DNA of 64,000 nucleotides from Actinacidiphila cocklensis (GTDB lineage Bacteria > Actinomycetota > Actinomycetes > Streptomycetales > Streptomycetaceae): positions 114,611-178,610 of the forward strand of contig NZ_CAJSLV010000046.1 in NCBI RefSeq assembly GCF_907177275.1, in the 5' to 3' direction. The notes under the pieces were generated by a model. It searched no databases, was not told the origin of the DNA, and saw nothing but the letters and a program-made list of their open reading frames with translations. The position numbers and the translations under genes were made by a program. Position 1 is the first letter of the stretch. Each line of letters starts with the position of its first letter. Positions 40,164 to 50,382 of the stretch are shown here, in pieces.

Positions 40164-40356
40164 TGCGCCCCCTTTCAACATACGGGCCTTGAGGACATCT
40201 GGCCGATTATCGTACGTGCGACCATGCGACACACGTTCCCTCCGTACGTGAAAAACAGGTAACCGCCGCAGGTCCACCGCATGACCTTCGGCGCGCCGGG
40301 CGCGGAGCCGCGACCCGGCGTTGTGGGCCGCCCCGCCGGAAGGGCAGGATGACCGC
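40164..40356. promoter_or_regulatory. divergent promoter region of the Ter island
   Basis: A 193-bp gap between the leftward biosynthetic unit and the rightward TerD gene, AT-richer near 40190-40270, expected to carry both promoters. No pair of hexamers can be assigned securely. Confidence 0.4.
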
Positions 40357-41235
40357 ATGACGCACGTGATGGTGAAGGGCTCGAACGTCCCCCTCGATGC
40401 CCCGGGCATCAGGGCGGTGCTGCGCTGGAGCCCCGCCTCCGGCACGCCGGACGTGGACGCCTCCGTGCTGCTGCTCGGGCGCGACGGCCGGGTGCGCTCG
40501 GACGCCGACTTCGTCTTCTACAACGAACCGCGTCACCCCTCCGGCCTGGCCCGCCACCTGCCCAAGCAGCGGGTCGCCGAGGGCCTGACCGACACCGTGG
40601 AGGTCGACCTGGCCGCGCTGGACGCCGGGGTCGACCGGGTGGTGATCGCCGCGTCCTGCGACGGCGGCGCCTTCCGGATGGTCCGCGACCTGTGCGTGCT
40701 GCTCTACGACACCTCCGGGCCGCGGCACGCCCCGCTGGTCACCTTCGACGTCCGCCCCGACACCGGCGACGAGACCGCGCTGAACTGCGGCGAGCTGTAC
40801 CGCAAGGACGGCGGCTGGAAGTTCCGGGCGGTCGGGCAGGGCTACGCGACCGGCCTGGTGGGCCTGGCGACCGAGTTCGGCATCACCGTGGACGACGTGG
40901 AGCCCGACGCGGGCCGCACCGACCCCCCGCAGACCTCCGCACCCTCGCAGGCCCGCTCCCAGCCGCAGCAGGAGCCCGGGCCGACCAGCGCCTACGGCTA
41001 CCCGCTACAGGCCCCCACGGGCGGCCACGTGCCCGCACAGCCCGCGTACGGCTACCCGCAGCCCGTCGCCGCCCCCGGCCCGCCGCCGGTCGCCCCGCCG
41101 GTCCACCAGCAGCCGCAGCCGGGCTACCCGGCCTACGGCTACCCGCAGCCGGTGGGCGCGACCGCCCCTGCCGGCAACGGCACCGCCGCCTTCACGCTCC
41201 CCCCGCAGGGACCGCAGTTCCAGCCGGGACGCTGA
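40357..41235 (+). CDS. TerD-family protein with proline/tyrosine-rich tail
   Basis: A 292-residue protein, ATG 40357. Residues 1-190 are a TerD domain (MVKGSNVPLDAPGIRAVLRW, DVDASVLLL, SDADFVFYN, ALNCGELYRKDGGWKFRAVG, GQGYATGLVGLATEFGI). The remaining 100 residues are low complexity with three YGYP copies, twice as PAYGYPQPV, plus many Pro and Gln. TerD domains bind calcium and take part in chemical-stress responses. The tail suggests a surface for protein association. Confidence 0.88.
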   Translation: MTHVMVKGSNVPLDAPGIRAVLRWSPASGTPDVDASVLLLGRDGRVRSDADFVFYNEPRHPSGLARHLPKQRVAEGLTDTVEVDLAALDAGVDRVVIAASCDGGAFRMVRDLCVLLYDTSGPRHAPLVTFDVRPDTGDETALNCGELYRKDGGWKFRAVGQGYATGLVGLATEFGITVDDVEPDAGRTDPPQTSAPSQARSQPQQEPGPTSAYGYPLQAPTGGHVPAQPAYGYPQPVAAPGPPPVAPPVHQQPQPGYPAYGYPQPVGATAPAGNGTAAFTLPPQGPQFQPGR

Positions 41236-41254
41236 GCCGGCGGCCGCAGCGCGG

Positions 41255-41986
41255 TCATACTTTGGACTTGTAGCCACGGCCCCACTGCAGTCCCCAGCCG
41301 TAGAGCCGGTCGATCTCGGCCTGGAAGCCGTAGACGTACTTCACCTCGCGGCGCACGGTCACCTCGCCCTTGCGGTTCTCTATCAGCACCACCGCGCAGG
41401 AGCGCGCCTGCGGCTCCCGCTCGGTCAGGGGTATCTCGATCCGCGGGCCGGAGCCGGGGAAGATCTCCACCTTGGCGTGGGTGCGGTCGAAGGCGGGCGT
41501 GCCGTCGTAGATGTAGACGAAGACCAGCAGGCGTACGAACTCGTCCCGCTTGTCGAAGTTGATGTACAGCGTCTCGCCCGAGGTGCCGCCGAAGCGGTCG
41601 TCGCCGCTCATCTGGATGTACGGCGGCGCGTCGAGGTCGCCGAGGAAGTTGCCCAGCGGCTGGACGACGCCCTTGGAGCCGTCGGCCAGCTCGTACATGC
41701 ACGCCAGGTCCAGGTCGACGTTGACCATCGCGGGGCCGGCCGCCTGCACCACCTGCGGCCGGAAGACGTCGAACTGGCGGCGCAGGAAACCGCGGCGGTC
41801 GCTGTGCCAGCCGCCGGTGTCCGAGGTGCGCATCGACCAGGACAGGTTGACCCGCATGTTGCCGATCGCGGCACCCGACTTTGTCAGCGACACCACCGGA
41901 TGGCGCTTGGTGAGCTCCACCGTGTGCGCGTTCGCGACGTCGAACCGGCCGGCTCCGTTCGGCCGGAAGAAGTCCCACCACGCCAT
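41255..41986 (-). CDS. TerD-related (TerA-like) tellurium resistance protein
   Basis: A 243-residue protein; ATG at complement 41986 with GGAGGGG upstream. The N-terminus MAWWDFFRPNGAGR is followed by VELTKRHPVVSLTKSGAAIG, NVDLDLACMYELADG, FGGTSGETLYINFDK and LVFVYIYDGTPAFDRTHAK, a divergent beta-sandwich of the TerD superfamily usually annotated as tellurium resistance protein. It ends convergently 20 bp from the previous TerD gene. Confidence 0.8.
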   Translation of the reverse strand: MAWWDFFRPNGAGRFDVANAHTVELTKRHPVVSLTKSGAAIGNMRVNLSWSMRTSDTGGWHSDRRGFLRRQFDVFRPQVVQAAGPAMVNVDLDLACMYELADGSKGVVQPLGNFLGDLDAPPYIQMSGDDRFGGTSGETLYINFDKRDEFVRLLVFVYIYDGTPAFDRTHAKVEIFPGSGPRIEIPLTEREPQARSCAVVLIENRKGEVTVRREVKYVYGFQAEIDRLYGWGLQWGRGYKSKV

Positions 41987-42092
41987 CTTGCCGCCACCCC
42001 TCCCCTGGTTGGCCCCGGTCGCCCCGGGCTCCCCGGACACGCGGCTGCCCCCGCCGGACGACGGGGGCAGCTCCTTGCCTTCGCGCGACCGG

Positions 42093-43265
42093 TCACACGC
42101 CGGTCGTGACTTCCGTCTTGTCGTCGTCCGACTCCTGGGAGCCTTCCCCGAGACGGCGGTTGCGTACCACCGACGACCAGTAGGAAGCGGCGATCAGCAC
42201 CACGCCGACCAGACCCGTGACGACCTCGCTGACGTCGTACTTGATCGTCACCAGCAGGATGACCGCCAGCGCGCCGATCGCGTAGTGCGCGCCGTGCTCC
42301 AGGTACACGTAGTCGTCCAGGGTGCCCTTGCGGACCAGGAAGACGGTCAGCGACCTGATGTACATCGCACCGATGCCGAGGCCGAGCGCGATCTCGAAGA
42401 TGTCGTTGCTGATGGCGAAGGCGCCGACGACACCGTCGAAGGAGAAGGACGCGTCGATGACTTCCAGGTACAGGAACATGAAGAACGCGGCCTTGCCGGC
42501 CAGCCCTGCGACCTGTCCCGCGGTGGGGCCGGTCTTGGCCGGCTCCGCGGACTCCGCGCCTTCCTCGTCGCCCTCGCCCTCCTCATCGTCGTCCTCGTCC
42601 TCTTCGAGGCGCTCCTCGAAGAAGCCGGAGACCCCGCCGACCACGAGGTAGGTGATCAGGCCGCCGACGCCGGCCAGCAGCACCGTCTCGGCCTTGTCGA
42701 TCGTGCCGTGGCCGCCGTGCACCGGCACGCCGGTGGCGACGGTGGTGGCCGCGATGACCAGGGCGACCAGCGCGATCACCACCGACAGCATGTCCAGCTT
42801 GCCCAGCCTGGCCAGCGGCTTCTCCAGCCAGCCGAGCCAGGTGATCTCGCGCTCCTCGAAGATGAAGTCGAGGAAGATCATCAGCAGGAACATCCCGCCG
42901 AAGGCCGCGATGGCCGGGTGGGCTCCGGTGACCAGCGCCTCGTAGCGGTCGTGGTCGTTGATCGCGACATTGACCGCCTCCCACGGGCTCAGCTTCGCGG
43001 TGATCGCCACGATGATGATCGGGAAGACCAGCCGCATGCCGAACACCGCGATGAGCACGCCGACGGTGAGGAACATCTTCTGCCAGAAGGCGTTCATCTT
43101 CCGCAGGATGCCCGCGTTGATGACGGCGTTGTCGAAGGAGAGCGAGATCTCCAGGACGGACAGGATCGCGACGATCGCGAGTCCGTGCCACCCCCAGAGG
43201 ACGCCGGCCAGGGCGAGGCCGGCGGCGGTGATGCCGAACGACCAGCCGAATGTTCTGAGGAGCAC
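42093..43265 (-). CDS. TerC/DUF475-type integral membrane protein
   Basis: A 390-residue protein with about nine membrane spans, GTG at complement 43265. Two symmetric membrane motifs, LEISLSFDNAVINAG and LEVIDASFSFDGVVGAF, are the paired metal-binding helices of the TerC family. A cytoplasmic acidic loop (EERLEEDEDDDEEGEGDEEG, about residues 220-250) divides the protein. TerC-like proteins are linked to metal homeostasis (manganese) and partner with TerD in Ter systems. Confidence 0.88.
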   Translation of the reverse strand: MLLRTFGWSFGITAAGLALAGVLWGWHGLAIVAILSVLEISLSFDNAVINAGILRKMNAFWQKMFLTVGVLIAVFGMRLVFPIIIVAITAKLSPWEAVNVAINDHDRYEALVTGAHPAIAAFGGMFLLMIFLDFIFEEREITWLGWLEKPLARLGKLDMLSVVIALVALVIAATTVATGVPVHGGHGTIDKAETVLLAGVGGLITYLVVGGVSGFFEERLEEDEDDDEEGEGDEEGAESAEPAKTGPTAGQVAGLAGKAAFFMFLYLEVIDASFSFDGVVGAFAISNDIFEIALGLGIGAMYIRSLTVFLVRKGTLDDYVYLEHGAHYAIGALAVILLVTIKYDVSEVVTGLVGVVLIAASYWSSVVRNRRLGEGSQESDDDKTEVTTGV

Positions 43266-43324
43266 GTGCTTCCCACCCAATCCTGTGACCTGTGACCACG
43301 AGGTCCCCCGCGCGGTACGCGGCT

Positions 43325-43900
43325 TTACGAAACGTTGACCCCGAAGTCTAGGGCGATGCCGCGCAGACCGGACGCGTACCCCTGGCCTACGGCCCGGAAC
43401 TTCCACTCGCCCCCGTAGCGGTACAGCTCGCCGAAGATCATCGCGGTCTCCGTCGAGGCGTCCTCCGTCAGGTCGTAGCGGGCCAGCTCGGCGCCGTCCG
43501 CCTGGTTGAGCACCCGGATGTACGCGTCGCTGACCTGCCCGAACGTCTGCACCCTGGCGTCCGCGTCGTAGATCGAGACCGGGAAGACGACCTTGTCGAC
43601 CTGCGCCGGGACCAGGGTCAGATCCACCAGGATCGTCTCGTCGTCACCGCCGCTGCCGCCGGTCAGGTCGTCGCCGGTGTGCTCGACCGACCCCTCCGGA
43701 CTCGTGAGGTTGTTGTAGAAGACGAAGTACTCGTCCCCCAGCACCCGGCCGTTCGCGCACAGCAGCGCGCTGGCGTCCAGGTCGAAGTCGGCCCCGGTGG
43801 TCGAGCGTGCCCTCCAGCCCAGGCCGATCTGCACCCTGGTGAGATTCGGCGCGGCCTTGGAGAGGGAGACGTTGCCTCCCTTGGCGAGCGTGACGCCCAT
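43325..43900 (-). CDS. TerD-family calcium-binding stress protein
   Basis: A 191-residue protein of classic TerD length: [40 protein letters not shown] with the calcium-ligand aspartates, [20 protein letters not shown] and a C-terminal signature STETAMIFGELYRYGGEWKF. It is about two-thirds identical by eye to the next gene, a tandem duplication. Confidence 0.93.
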   Translation of the reverse strand: MGVTLAKGGNVSLSKAAPNLTRVQIGLGWRARSTTGADFDLDASALLCANGRVLGDEYFVFYNNLTSPEGSVEHTGDDLTGGSGGDDETILVDLTLVPAQVDKVVFPVSIYDADARVQTFGQVSDAYIRVLNQADGAELARYDLTEDASTETAMIFGELYRYGGEWKFRAVGQGYASGLRGIALDFGVNVS

Positions 43901-43930
43901 GGTGGTCCTTTCCCCCTTGGCGGGTACTGC

Positions 43931-44506
43931 TCAGACGTTGACGCCGAAGTCCTGCGCGATGCCCCGCAGACCGGAGGCGTAGCCCTGGCCTATGGCCCGG
44001 AACTTCCACTCGCCGCCGTGCCGGTACAGCTCGCCGAAGACCATGGCGGTCTCCGTCGAGGCGTCCTCGGTCAGGTCGTAGCGGGCCAGCTCGCGCTGGT
44101 CCGCCGCGTTGAGCACGCGGATGTAGGCGTTGCGGACCTGCCCGAAGCTCTGCTGGCGCGACTCGGCCTCGTAGATCGACACCGGGAAGACGATCTTCAC
44201 GACGTCGGCCGGCACCCCGGCGAGGTTGACGTTGATGACCTCGTCGTCGCCCTCGCCCTCACCGGTGAGGTTGTCGCCGGTGTGCTCCACCGAGCCGTCG
44301 GGGCTGCGCAGGTTGTTGAAGAACACGAAGTGCTGGTCGGACAGCACCTTGCCGGCCTCGTTGGTCAGCAGTGCGCTCGCGTCGAGGTCGAAGTCCGATC
44401 CGGTGGTCGTCCGCGCGTCCCAGCCCAGACCGACGACGACCGCCGTAAGGTTGGGGGCCTCCTTGGTCAGCGAGACGTTGCCACCCTTGCTCAGGCTGAC
44501 TCCCAC
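43931..44506 (-). CDS. TerD-family calcium-binding stress protein (paralogue)
   Basis: A 191-residue protein: [60 protein letters not shown] and [20 protein letters not shown]. It lies 30 bp upstream of its paralogue on the same strand. Both likely bind calcium and act in the tellurite and oxidative-stress response with the TerC-like membrane protein downstream. Confidence 0.93.
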   Translation of the reverse strand: MGVSLSKGGNVSLTKEAPNLTAVVVGLGWDARTTTGSDFDLDASALLTNEAGKVLSDQHFVFFNNLRSPDGSVEHTGDNLTGEGEGDDEVINVNLAGVPADVVKIVFPVSIYEAESRQQSFGQVRNAYIRVLNAADQRELARYDLTEDASTETAMVFGELYRHGGEWKFRAIGQGYASGLRGIAQDFGVNV

Positions 44507-44577
44507 GAGTCCTCCCCTGTCCTGTCGATTGTGTACGTACGGCTGCCGGGCCGATGTGCCCGATCAACGAGCCGAGC

Positions 44578-45054
44578 TTAGTGACCGGTTCCCGGGGACC
44601 GCACCGCTTCCAGCGCCTTTACGTACTCATGAAGGTCGCGGGGGTCGGGCAGGGCGTTCACCACCGACCACCGGACGACGCCGGCCGGGTCGATCACGAA
44701 GGTGCCGCGCAGGGCGCAGCCCTTGTCCTCGGCGAAGACGCCGTACGCCCTGGCCGCCGCGCCGTGCGGCCAGAAGTCGGAGAGCAGCGGGAACTCCAGG
44801 CCCTCCTGGTCGGAGAACACCCGCTGGGTGTGCATGGAGTCGCAGGAGACGGCGAGCAGCTGCGCGTTCTCGCGTTCGAAGGCGTCCGACTGCGCCTGCA
44901 GCGCCTGCAGCTCACCGGCGCACACGCTGGTGAAGGCGAAGGGGTAGAAGACCAGGACGACGCTTTTCCGCCCGCGGAAGTCCGTCAGGGCGACCGTCCG
45001 GCCGTGCTGGTCGGGCAGCGAGAAGTCCGCTGCCGCGGTGCCGACTGTGCTCAT
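44578..45054 (-). CDS. peroxiredoxin, AhpE-like
   Basis: A 158-residue protein. The peroxidatic cysteine sits in [17 protein letters not shown] (about residue 45), following the [20 protein letters not shown] opening. Further motifs are [15 protein letters not shown] and [11 protein letters not shown], with [14 protein letters not shown] near the end. One-cysteine AhpE type is most likely, since no resolving cysteine at the canonical position is evident. The gene is near DUF3052 and aceE, the same grouping known in mycobacteria. Confidence 0.88.
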   Translation of the reverse strand: MSTVGTAAADFSLPDQHGRTVALTDFRGRKSVVLVFYPFAFTSVCAGELQALQAQSDAFERENAQLLAVSCDSMHTQRVFSDQEGLEFPLLSDFWPHGAAARAYGVFAEDKGCALRGTFVIDPAGVVRWSVVNALPDPRDLHEYVKALEAVRSPGTGH

Positions 45055-45297
45055 GGCGCGAGCATCCCACCTCGGGGGTGCCGAACGCCCTGCCGGGCAG
45101 CGGCTGCCCCCCGGACCTCCCACGAGCCGGTGGCTGGGCGCGGGTGCCCCGTGCCCCTGGTGGTTGGCCTCTTCCGCAGAAGGTGACCGCTTCTAGGGGC
45201 GCGGGGAAACTGCGCGCCCAGCCGTATGTGACCGGTAGGCGGCCGACGGCAGCAGCTCCCGCGGCGGGGAGCCGTGCAACCGCCGACCGCGGAGAGG
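45055..45297. other. intergenic region with dispersed repeat copy 2
   Basis: A 243-bp gap. A copy of the dispersed repeat occupies 45195-45223 (GGGGCGCGGGGAAACTGCGC and onwards). A GC-rich hairpin built around GGCTCCC/GGGAGCC-type arms (about 45252-45276) follows and may end the DUF3052 transcript. No gene is seen. Confidence 0.5.
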
Positions 45298-45738
45298 TCA
45301 GCGCTTGCCGGCGCGGGCCGCTTTGGGCGTGACCAGACGGCTGCCCGTCCAGTCCTTGGCCGCGTTGACGCTGCTGGTCTGGGCCAGACCGGCCGTCTGC
45401 GCAGCCTCACCGATCTCGCTGGGCTCGACGTGACCGTCGCGGCCCGTCTTGGGGGTCATCAGCCAGATCGGGGCGCCCGGATCGACGGTCGACGTGGCGT
45501 CGACCAGCGCGTCGGTGAGGTCGCCGTCGTCCTCGCGGAACCACAGCAGGACGGCGTCGGGCACGTCGTCGTACTCCTCATCGGCGAGTTCTTCGCCCGT
45601 CAGCTCCTCGATCCCCTCGCGAAGCTCCTGGTCGCAATCCTCGTCGTACCCGAGCTCCTGGACCACCTGTCCGGGCTCGAAACCAAGCCGGCTCGCCGGG
45701 TTGGTCCGCTCCTCCGCGTGGTCCGCGGTCGCGCTCAC
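45298..45738 (-). CDS. DUF3052 domain protein
   Basis: A 146-residue acidic protein; GTG at complement 45738 behind a very strong ACAGGAGGC site. The DUF3052 signature is complete: NPASRLGFEPGQVVQELGYD, EDDGDLTDALVDATSTVD and IWLMTPKTGRDGHVEPSEIG. The C-terminus is basic. The family is conserved in actinobacteria next to aceE; its function is unsettled. Confidence 0.92.
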   Translation of the reverse strand: MSATADHAEERTNPASRLGFEPGQVVQELGYDEDCDQELREGIEELTGEELADEEYDDVPDAVLLWFREDDGDLTDALVDATSTVDPGAPIWLMTPKTGRDGHVEPSEIGEAAQTAGLAQTSSVNAAKDWTGSRLVTPKAARAGKR

Positions 45739-46156
45739 GCTTTGCCTCCTGTCATGGGGACTGTCGGTTCGTCTCAGTCCAGTGTGTGCCCGCGCGCACG
45801 CGGACTTATTGGCGGTAGTCCACACGGGCGCGGCGGATCGCGCAAGTACCCGGCGTACGAGACCGCCCAAACAGTGACGATTCGACCGTGTCGCCGCAAC
45901 CCGTACCCTCAATGGTGACGCAGCTCACGACGGTTTGCCGGTGTTGCACACGATTGGCACCGCCAGTCGGCCGTACGTCCGACTGGGCGTAGAGTTCAGG
46001 TTTGGCCGCAGGGGCGGACCACCGGTCCCGCAGCCGCCGTCCCGCAGGCCCTGCGGTTACCACTGGGTAGAGATGACGTTTCGCGCGGCGCGGTACACGA
46101 TGGATGCGGCGCGACCCAGTAGAGCACCGAGCACCGACGAGCAGCAAAGGAAAAGC
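45739..46156. promoter_or_regulatory. control region between DUF3052 and aceE
   Basis: A 418-bp divergent intergenic region. GTGA-CGCAGC-TCAC (45915-45928) has the exact core of a Crp-type site. CCAGTCGG (45963-45970) and CCGACTGG (45979-45986) form an exact 8-bp inverted repeat 3 bp before TAGAGT (45990-45995), a possible -10 for aceE. The placement suits control of pyruvate dehydrogenase by a cAMP-receptor protein and by a second regulator. Confidence 0.45.
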
Positions 46157-48904
46157 GTGGCTTCCGGATCCGATCGCAACCCGATCATCATTGGCGGCCT
46201 TCCCAGCCAGGTCCCGGATTTCGATCCCGAGGAGACGGCGGAATGGCTGGACTCGCTGGACGCGGCCATCGACGAGCGCGGCCGTGAGCGTGCCCGCTAT
46301 CTGATGCTCCGCCTCATCGAGCGCGCCCGCGAGAAGCGCGTCGCGGTGCCCGAGATGCGCAGCACCGACTACGTGAACACCATCGCGACCAAGGACGAGC
46401 CGTTCTTCCCCGGCAACGAGGAGATCGAGCGCCGCATCCTGAACGCGACCCGGTGGAACGCCGCGGTGATGGTCTCCCGCGCGCAGCGCCCCGGCATCGG
46501 CGTCGGCGGCCACATCGCGACCTTCGCCTCGTCCGCCTCGCTCTACGACGTGGGCTTCAACCACTTCTTCCGCGGCAAGGACGACGGCCGCGGCGGCGAC
46601 CAGATCTTCTTCCAGGGCCACGCCTCGCCCGGCATCTACGCCCGCGCCTACCTGCTCGACCGGCTCAGCGAGGCGCAGCTCGACGCCTTCCGGCAGGAGA
46701 AGTCGAAGGCCCCGGACGGGCTGTCCAGCTACCCGCACCCGCGGCTGATGCCGGACTTCTGGGAGTTCCCGACCGTCTCCATGGGCCTCGGCCCGCTGGG
46801 CGCGATCTACCAGGCCAGGATGAACCGCTACATGGAGGCGCGCGGCATCGCCGACACCTCCGCGTCGCACGTGTGGGCCTTCCTCGGCGACGGCGAGATG
46901 GACGAGCCCGAGTCGCTGGGCCAGCTGTCCATCGCCGCCCGCGAGGGCCTGGACAACCTGACCTTCGTGGTCAACTGCAACCTGCAGCGGCTCGACGGCC
47001 CGGTGCGCGGCAACGGCAAGATCATCCAGGAGCTGGAGTCGCAGTTCCGCGGTGCCGGCTGGAACGTGATCAAGCTGGTCTGGGACCGCTCCTGGGACCC
47101 GCTGCTGGCCCAGGACCGCGACGGCCTGCTGGTCAACAAGATGAACACCACGCCCGACGGCCAGTTCCAGACGTACGCCACCGAGACCGGCGCGTACATC
47201 CGCGAGCACTTCTTCGGCGACGACCAGCGGCTGCGCAAGATGGTCGAGGACCTGACCGACGAGCAGATCCTGCACCTGGGGCGCGGCGGCCACGACCACC
47301 GCAAGGTCTTCGCCGCCTACACCGCGGCGCTGGCGCACAAGGGCCAGCCGACGGTGATCCTCGCCCAGACCATCAAGGGCTGGACGCTGGGGCCGAACTT
47401 CGAGGGCCGCAACGCGACCCACCAGATGAAGAAGCTCACCGTCGACGACCTCAAGCGCTTCCGCGACCGGCTGCACCTGCCGATCACCGACAAGCAGCTG
47501 GACGAGGGCTACCCGCCGTACTACCACCCGGGGCGGGACTCCGAGGAGATCCAGTACATGCACGACCACCGCAAGGCCTGCGGTGGCTACGTGCCGACCC
47601 GGATCGTCCGCGCCAAGCCGCTGCCGCTTCCCGACGACAAGGCGTACGCGACGGCGAAGAAGGGCTCGGGCCAGCAGTCGATCGCCACCACCATGGCCTT
47701 CGTCCGGGTGCTCAAGGACCTGATGCGGGACAAGGAGATCGGCAAGCGCTTCGTGCTGATCGCCCCCGACGAGTACCGCACCTTCGGCATGGACGCGTTC
47801 TTCCCGAGCGCGAAGATCTACAACCCGCTGGGGCAGCAGTACGAGTCGGTCGACCGCGAGCTGCTGCTGGCGTACAAGGAGTCGCCGACCGGCCAGATGC
47901 TGCACGACGGCATCTCCGAGGCGGGCTGCACGGCGTCGCTCATCGCGGCGGGTTCCGCGTACGCCACCCACGGCGAGCCGCTGATCCCGGTCTACGTCTT
48001 CTACTCGATGTTCGGCTTCCAGCGCACCGGCGACCAGTTCTGGCAGATGGCCGACCAGCTGGCCCGCGGCTTCGTGCTGGGCGCCACCGCGGGCCGTACC
48101 ACCCTCACGGGTGAAGGCCTGCAGCACGCCGACGGCCACTCGCAGCTGCTGGCGTCCACCAACCCGGGCTGTGTCGCCTACGACCCGGCGTTCGGCTTCG
48201 AGATCGCGCACATCGTGCAGGACGGCCTGCGCCGGATGTACGGCGAGACCGCGGACGGCAAGCCGGGCGAGGACGTCTTCTACTACCTGACCGTCTACAA
48301 CGAGCCGATCCAGCACCCGGCGGAGCCCGCCGACGTGGACGTCGACGGCATCCTCAAGGGCGTCTACCGCTTCAAGGCCGGCGAGTCCGGCGCCATCCCG
48401 GCGCAGATCCTGGCGTCCGGCGTGGCGGTGCCGTGGGCGGTCGAGGCGCAGCAGCTGCTCGCCGCCGACTGGAACGTACGGGCCGACGTCTGGTCCGCGA
48501 CGTCCTGGAACGAGCTGCGGCGCGAGGCCGTCACCGTCGAGGAGCACAACCTGCTGCACCCCGAGGAGGAGCAGCAGGTCCCGTACGTGACCCGCAAGCT
48601 GTCCGGGGCCGAGGGGCCGTTCGTGGCGGTCTCCGACTGGATGCGCTCGGTGCCCGACCAGATCTCCCGCTGGGTGCCGGGGCGCTACACCTCGCTCGGC
48701 GCGGACGGTTTCGGCTTCGCCGACACGCGCGGGGCGGCACGCCGTTTCTTCCACATCGACGCGCAGTCGATCGTGCTCGCCGTGCTCACCGAGCTGGCCC
48801 GCGACGGGAAGATCGACCGGTCGGTGCTCAAGCAGGCCGTGGACCGGTACCAGCTGCTTGACGTGGCCGCGGCCCACCCGGGCGCGGCCGGCGGCGACGC
48901 CTGA
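46157..48904 (+). CDS. aceE: pyruvate dehydrogenase E1 component
   Basis: A 915-residue homodimeric E1, GTG 46157 with AAAGG upstream. It decarboxylates pyruvate with thiamine diphosphate and passes the acetyl group to E2 lipoyl domains. The ThDP motif is [20 protein letters not shown], ending [11 protein letters not shown]; other family marks are [38 protein letters not shown]-type [14 protein letters not shown] and [10 protein letters not shown]. Length and sequence fit the AceE type of actinobacteria and proteobacteria, in contrast to the alpha/beta type. Confidence 0.97.
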   Translation: MASGSDRNPIIIGGLPSQVPDFDPEETAEWLDSLDAAIDERGRERARYLMLRLIERAREKRVAVPEMRSTDYVNTIATKDEPFFPGNEEIERRILNATRWNAAVMVSRAQRPGIGVGGHIATFASSASLYDVGFNHFFRGKDDGRGGDQIFFQGHASPGIYARAYLLDRLSEAQLDAFRQEKSKAPDGLSSYPHPRLMPDFWEFPTVSMGLGPLGAIYQARMNRYMEARGIADTSASHVWAFLGDGEMDEPESLGQLSIAAREGLDNLTFVVNCNLQRLDGPVRGNGKIIQELESQFRGAGWNVIKLVWDRSWDPLLAQDRDGLLVNKMNTTPDGQFQTYATETGAYIREHFFGDDQRLRKMVEDLTDEQILHLGRGGHDHRKVFAAYTAALAHKGQPTVILAQTIKGWTLGPNFEGRNATHQMKKLTVDDLKRFRDRLHLPITDKQLDEGYPPYYHPGRDSEEIQYMHDHRKACGGYVPTRIVRAKPLPLPDDKAYATAKKGSGQQSIATTMAFVRVLKDLMRDKEIGKRFVLIAPDEYRTFGMDAFFPSAKIYNPLGQQYESVDRELLLAYKESPTGQMLHDGISEAGCTASLIAAGSAYATHGEPLIPVYVFYSMFGFQRTGDQFWQMADQLARGFVLGATAGRTTLTGEGLQHADGHSQLLASTNPGCVAYDPAFGFEIAHIVQDGLRRMYGETADGKPGEDVFYYLTVYNEPIQHPAEPADVDVDGILKGVYRFKAGESGAIPAQILASGVAVPWAVEAQQLLAADWNVRADVWSATSWNELRREAVTVEEHNLLHPEEEQQVPYVTRKLSGAEGPFVAVSDWMRSVPDQISRWVPGRYTSLGADGFGFADTRGAARRFFHIDAQSIVLAVLTELARDGKIDRSVLKQAVDRYQLLDVAAAHPGAAGGDA

Positions 48905-48916
48905 CACACACCGCAC

Positions 48917-48960
48917 GGAGCCCCGGACCGGCACTATGCCGGCCGGGGCTCCGGCGTTTT
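48917..48960 (+). terminator. intrinsic terminator of aceE
   Basis: GGAGCCCCGG (48917-48926) pairs with CCGGGGCTCC (48943-48952); an inner CCGGC/GCCGG helix extends it, with a 5-nt loop. CGTTTT follows. Confidence 0.85.
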
Positions 48961-49137
48961 CCGGCGTCACTTTCTCACCGGAATTCGCCGCGCGAAACAT
49001 GATCCGGCTTATTGTTCGCCCTGAGGGTGTCGGTGATCTTCTACGCTGGGCCGACCGCCCGTTCCCCACCCGCGGGTCGGCGCCCCTGGTCCCCACTCCC
49101 CGCGAGGCATCCGCGAGTGACCCTTCTCGACGCGCGT

Positions 49138-50319
49138 ATGAGTCCCACCACCTTCCGCGCGACCATGGCGCTTGCCGTCGCCTTCGTCATGCTGGCCACC
49201 ACCGGCTGGACGGCGGTCCGCCCCGGCGGACCCGCCGACGCGCGCACGGTGGCGGTGCGGGCGTGGCTGCGCGCCACTATCGGCGGCCACCGGCTGCCCG
49301 ACCCCGACACCGCGCCGGCCGGCGCGGTCGCCCGGCTGTTCGCCTCGCTCACCCGCCCGCAGGCGCTGCGGCTCACCCGCCGCTACTCGCTGGTCGTCGG
49401 CAACCTCAACGGGGTGCCCCTGGCTCTGCGCTACCAGGCCAACCGCTTCTCGCTGCTCAAGGCCCGCGCCGACGAGCGGACCCGCGCGTCGGGCAACACG
49501 CTGACGCCGGCCGGGCGCAAGGAGGCCGGGCGCCGCGCCCAGCGCTACACCTCGCTGCTCGCCGGCCACCGGCAGATCCTCGCCTTCGACCCCAGCGGTG
49601 CCGGACGGGCCGCCGAGGTCTTCGGCGACCTGGCGGCCGCGACCCGGGTCGCGGTCGTGGTGCCGGGCGTCGACACCAACATCCTCAGCTTCGAGCGGGC
49701 CACGAAGGCGTACGCGGCCCCGGTCGGCATGGCCCGCGCCCTCTACCGGCACGAGCGGGCCGCGCAGCACGCCGCGAGGACGGCGGTCATCGCCTGGGCC
49801 GACTACGTGACCCCCAGCGGGGTCGGGCTCGACGCGTCCACCGCGAATCTGGCCGAGCACGGGGCGACCCGGCTGCTCGCGCTGCTCGGCGCGCTCCCGC
49901 GGCGCCAGCGCGTCTCGCTGTTCTGCCACTCCTACGGCTCAGTGCTGTGCGGGATCGCCGCACCCGGCCTGGCCAAGGGGCAGGTCGCCGACATCGCCGT
50001 CTTCGGCAGCCCGGGGATGCACGCCAAGCGGGCGTCGCAGCTGCACACCGACGCGAACGTGTGGGCGGCCAGGGACAGCGGCGACTGGATCGAGGACGTA
50101 CCGCACCTGGAGTTCGCCGGCCTCGGCCACGGCACCGACCCGGTGTCCGAAAAGTTCGGGGCGCGGGTCGTCAGCGCGGCGGGCGCCGCGGGACACCCCG
50201 GGTACTTCGCCCCCGGCACGGCGAGCCTGCGCAATTTCACCGACATCGCCCTGGGCGCCTATGCGGCCGTCACCTGCGGCGGCGCCGCCGGCTCGGCCTG
50301 CACGGCCGGGCTCGCCTGA
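49138..50319 (+). CDS. secreted or anchored alpha/beta hydrolase (DUF1023-type)
   Basis: A 393-residue protein from ATG 49138 (GTG 49117 is an alternative). An N-terminal signal/anchor (MALAVAFVMLATTGWTAV) precedes an Ala-rich segment and an alpha/beta hydrolase domain: VAVVVPGVDTNILSFERATK, AVIAWADYVTPSG and nucleophile Ser in LFCHSYGSVLCG; a likely catalytic His lies in GLGHGTDPVS. This is the DUF1023 pattern of exported actinobacterial hydrolases. Substrate unknown. Confidence 0.8.
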   Translation: MSPTTFRATMALAVAFVMLATTGWTAVRPGGPADARTVAVRAWLRATIGGHRLPDPDTAPAGAVARLFASLTRPQALRLTRRYSLVVGNLNGVPLALRYQANRFSLLKARADERTRASGNTLTPAGRKEAGRRAQRYTSLLAGHRQILAFDPSGAGRAAEVFGDLAAATRVAVVVPGVDTNILSFERATKAYAAPVGMARALYRHERAAQHAARTAVIAWADYVTPSGVGLDASTANLAEHGATRLLALLGALPRRQRVSLFCHSYGSVLCGIAAPGLAKGQVADIAVFGSPGMHAKRASQLHTDANVWAARDSGDWIEDVPHLEFAGLGHGTDPVSEKFGARVVSAAGAAGHPGYFAPGTASLRNFTDIALGAYAAVTCGGAAGSACTAGLA

Positions 50320-50382
50320 TCCGCGGGGCACCCCGGGGCACGAACCTGCCCGGAATGCGCTGAGCGCAATAGGCTGAGGCGT

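Noticed and set aside
45806..49096. A 1,096-codon minus-strand frame opposite aceE
   Set aside because: It is the antisense shadow of aceE; no recognisable motif and no ribosome-binding site.
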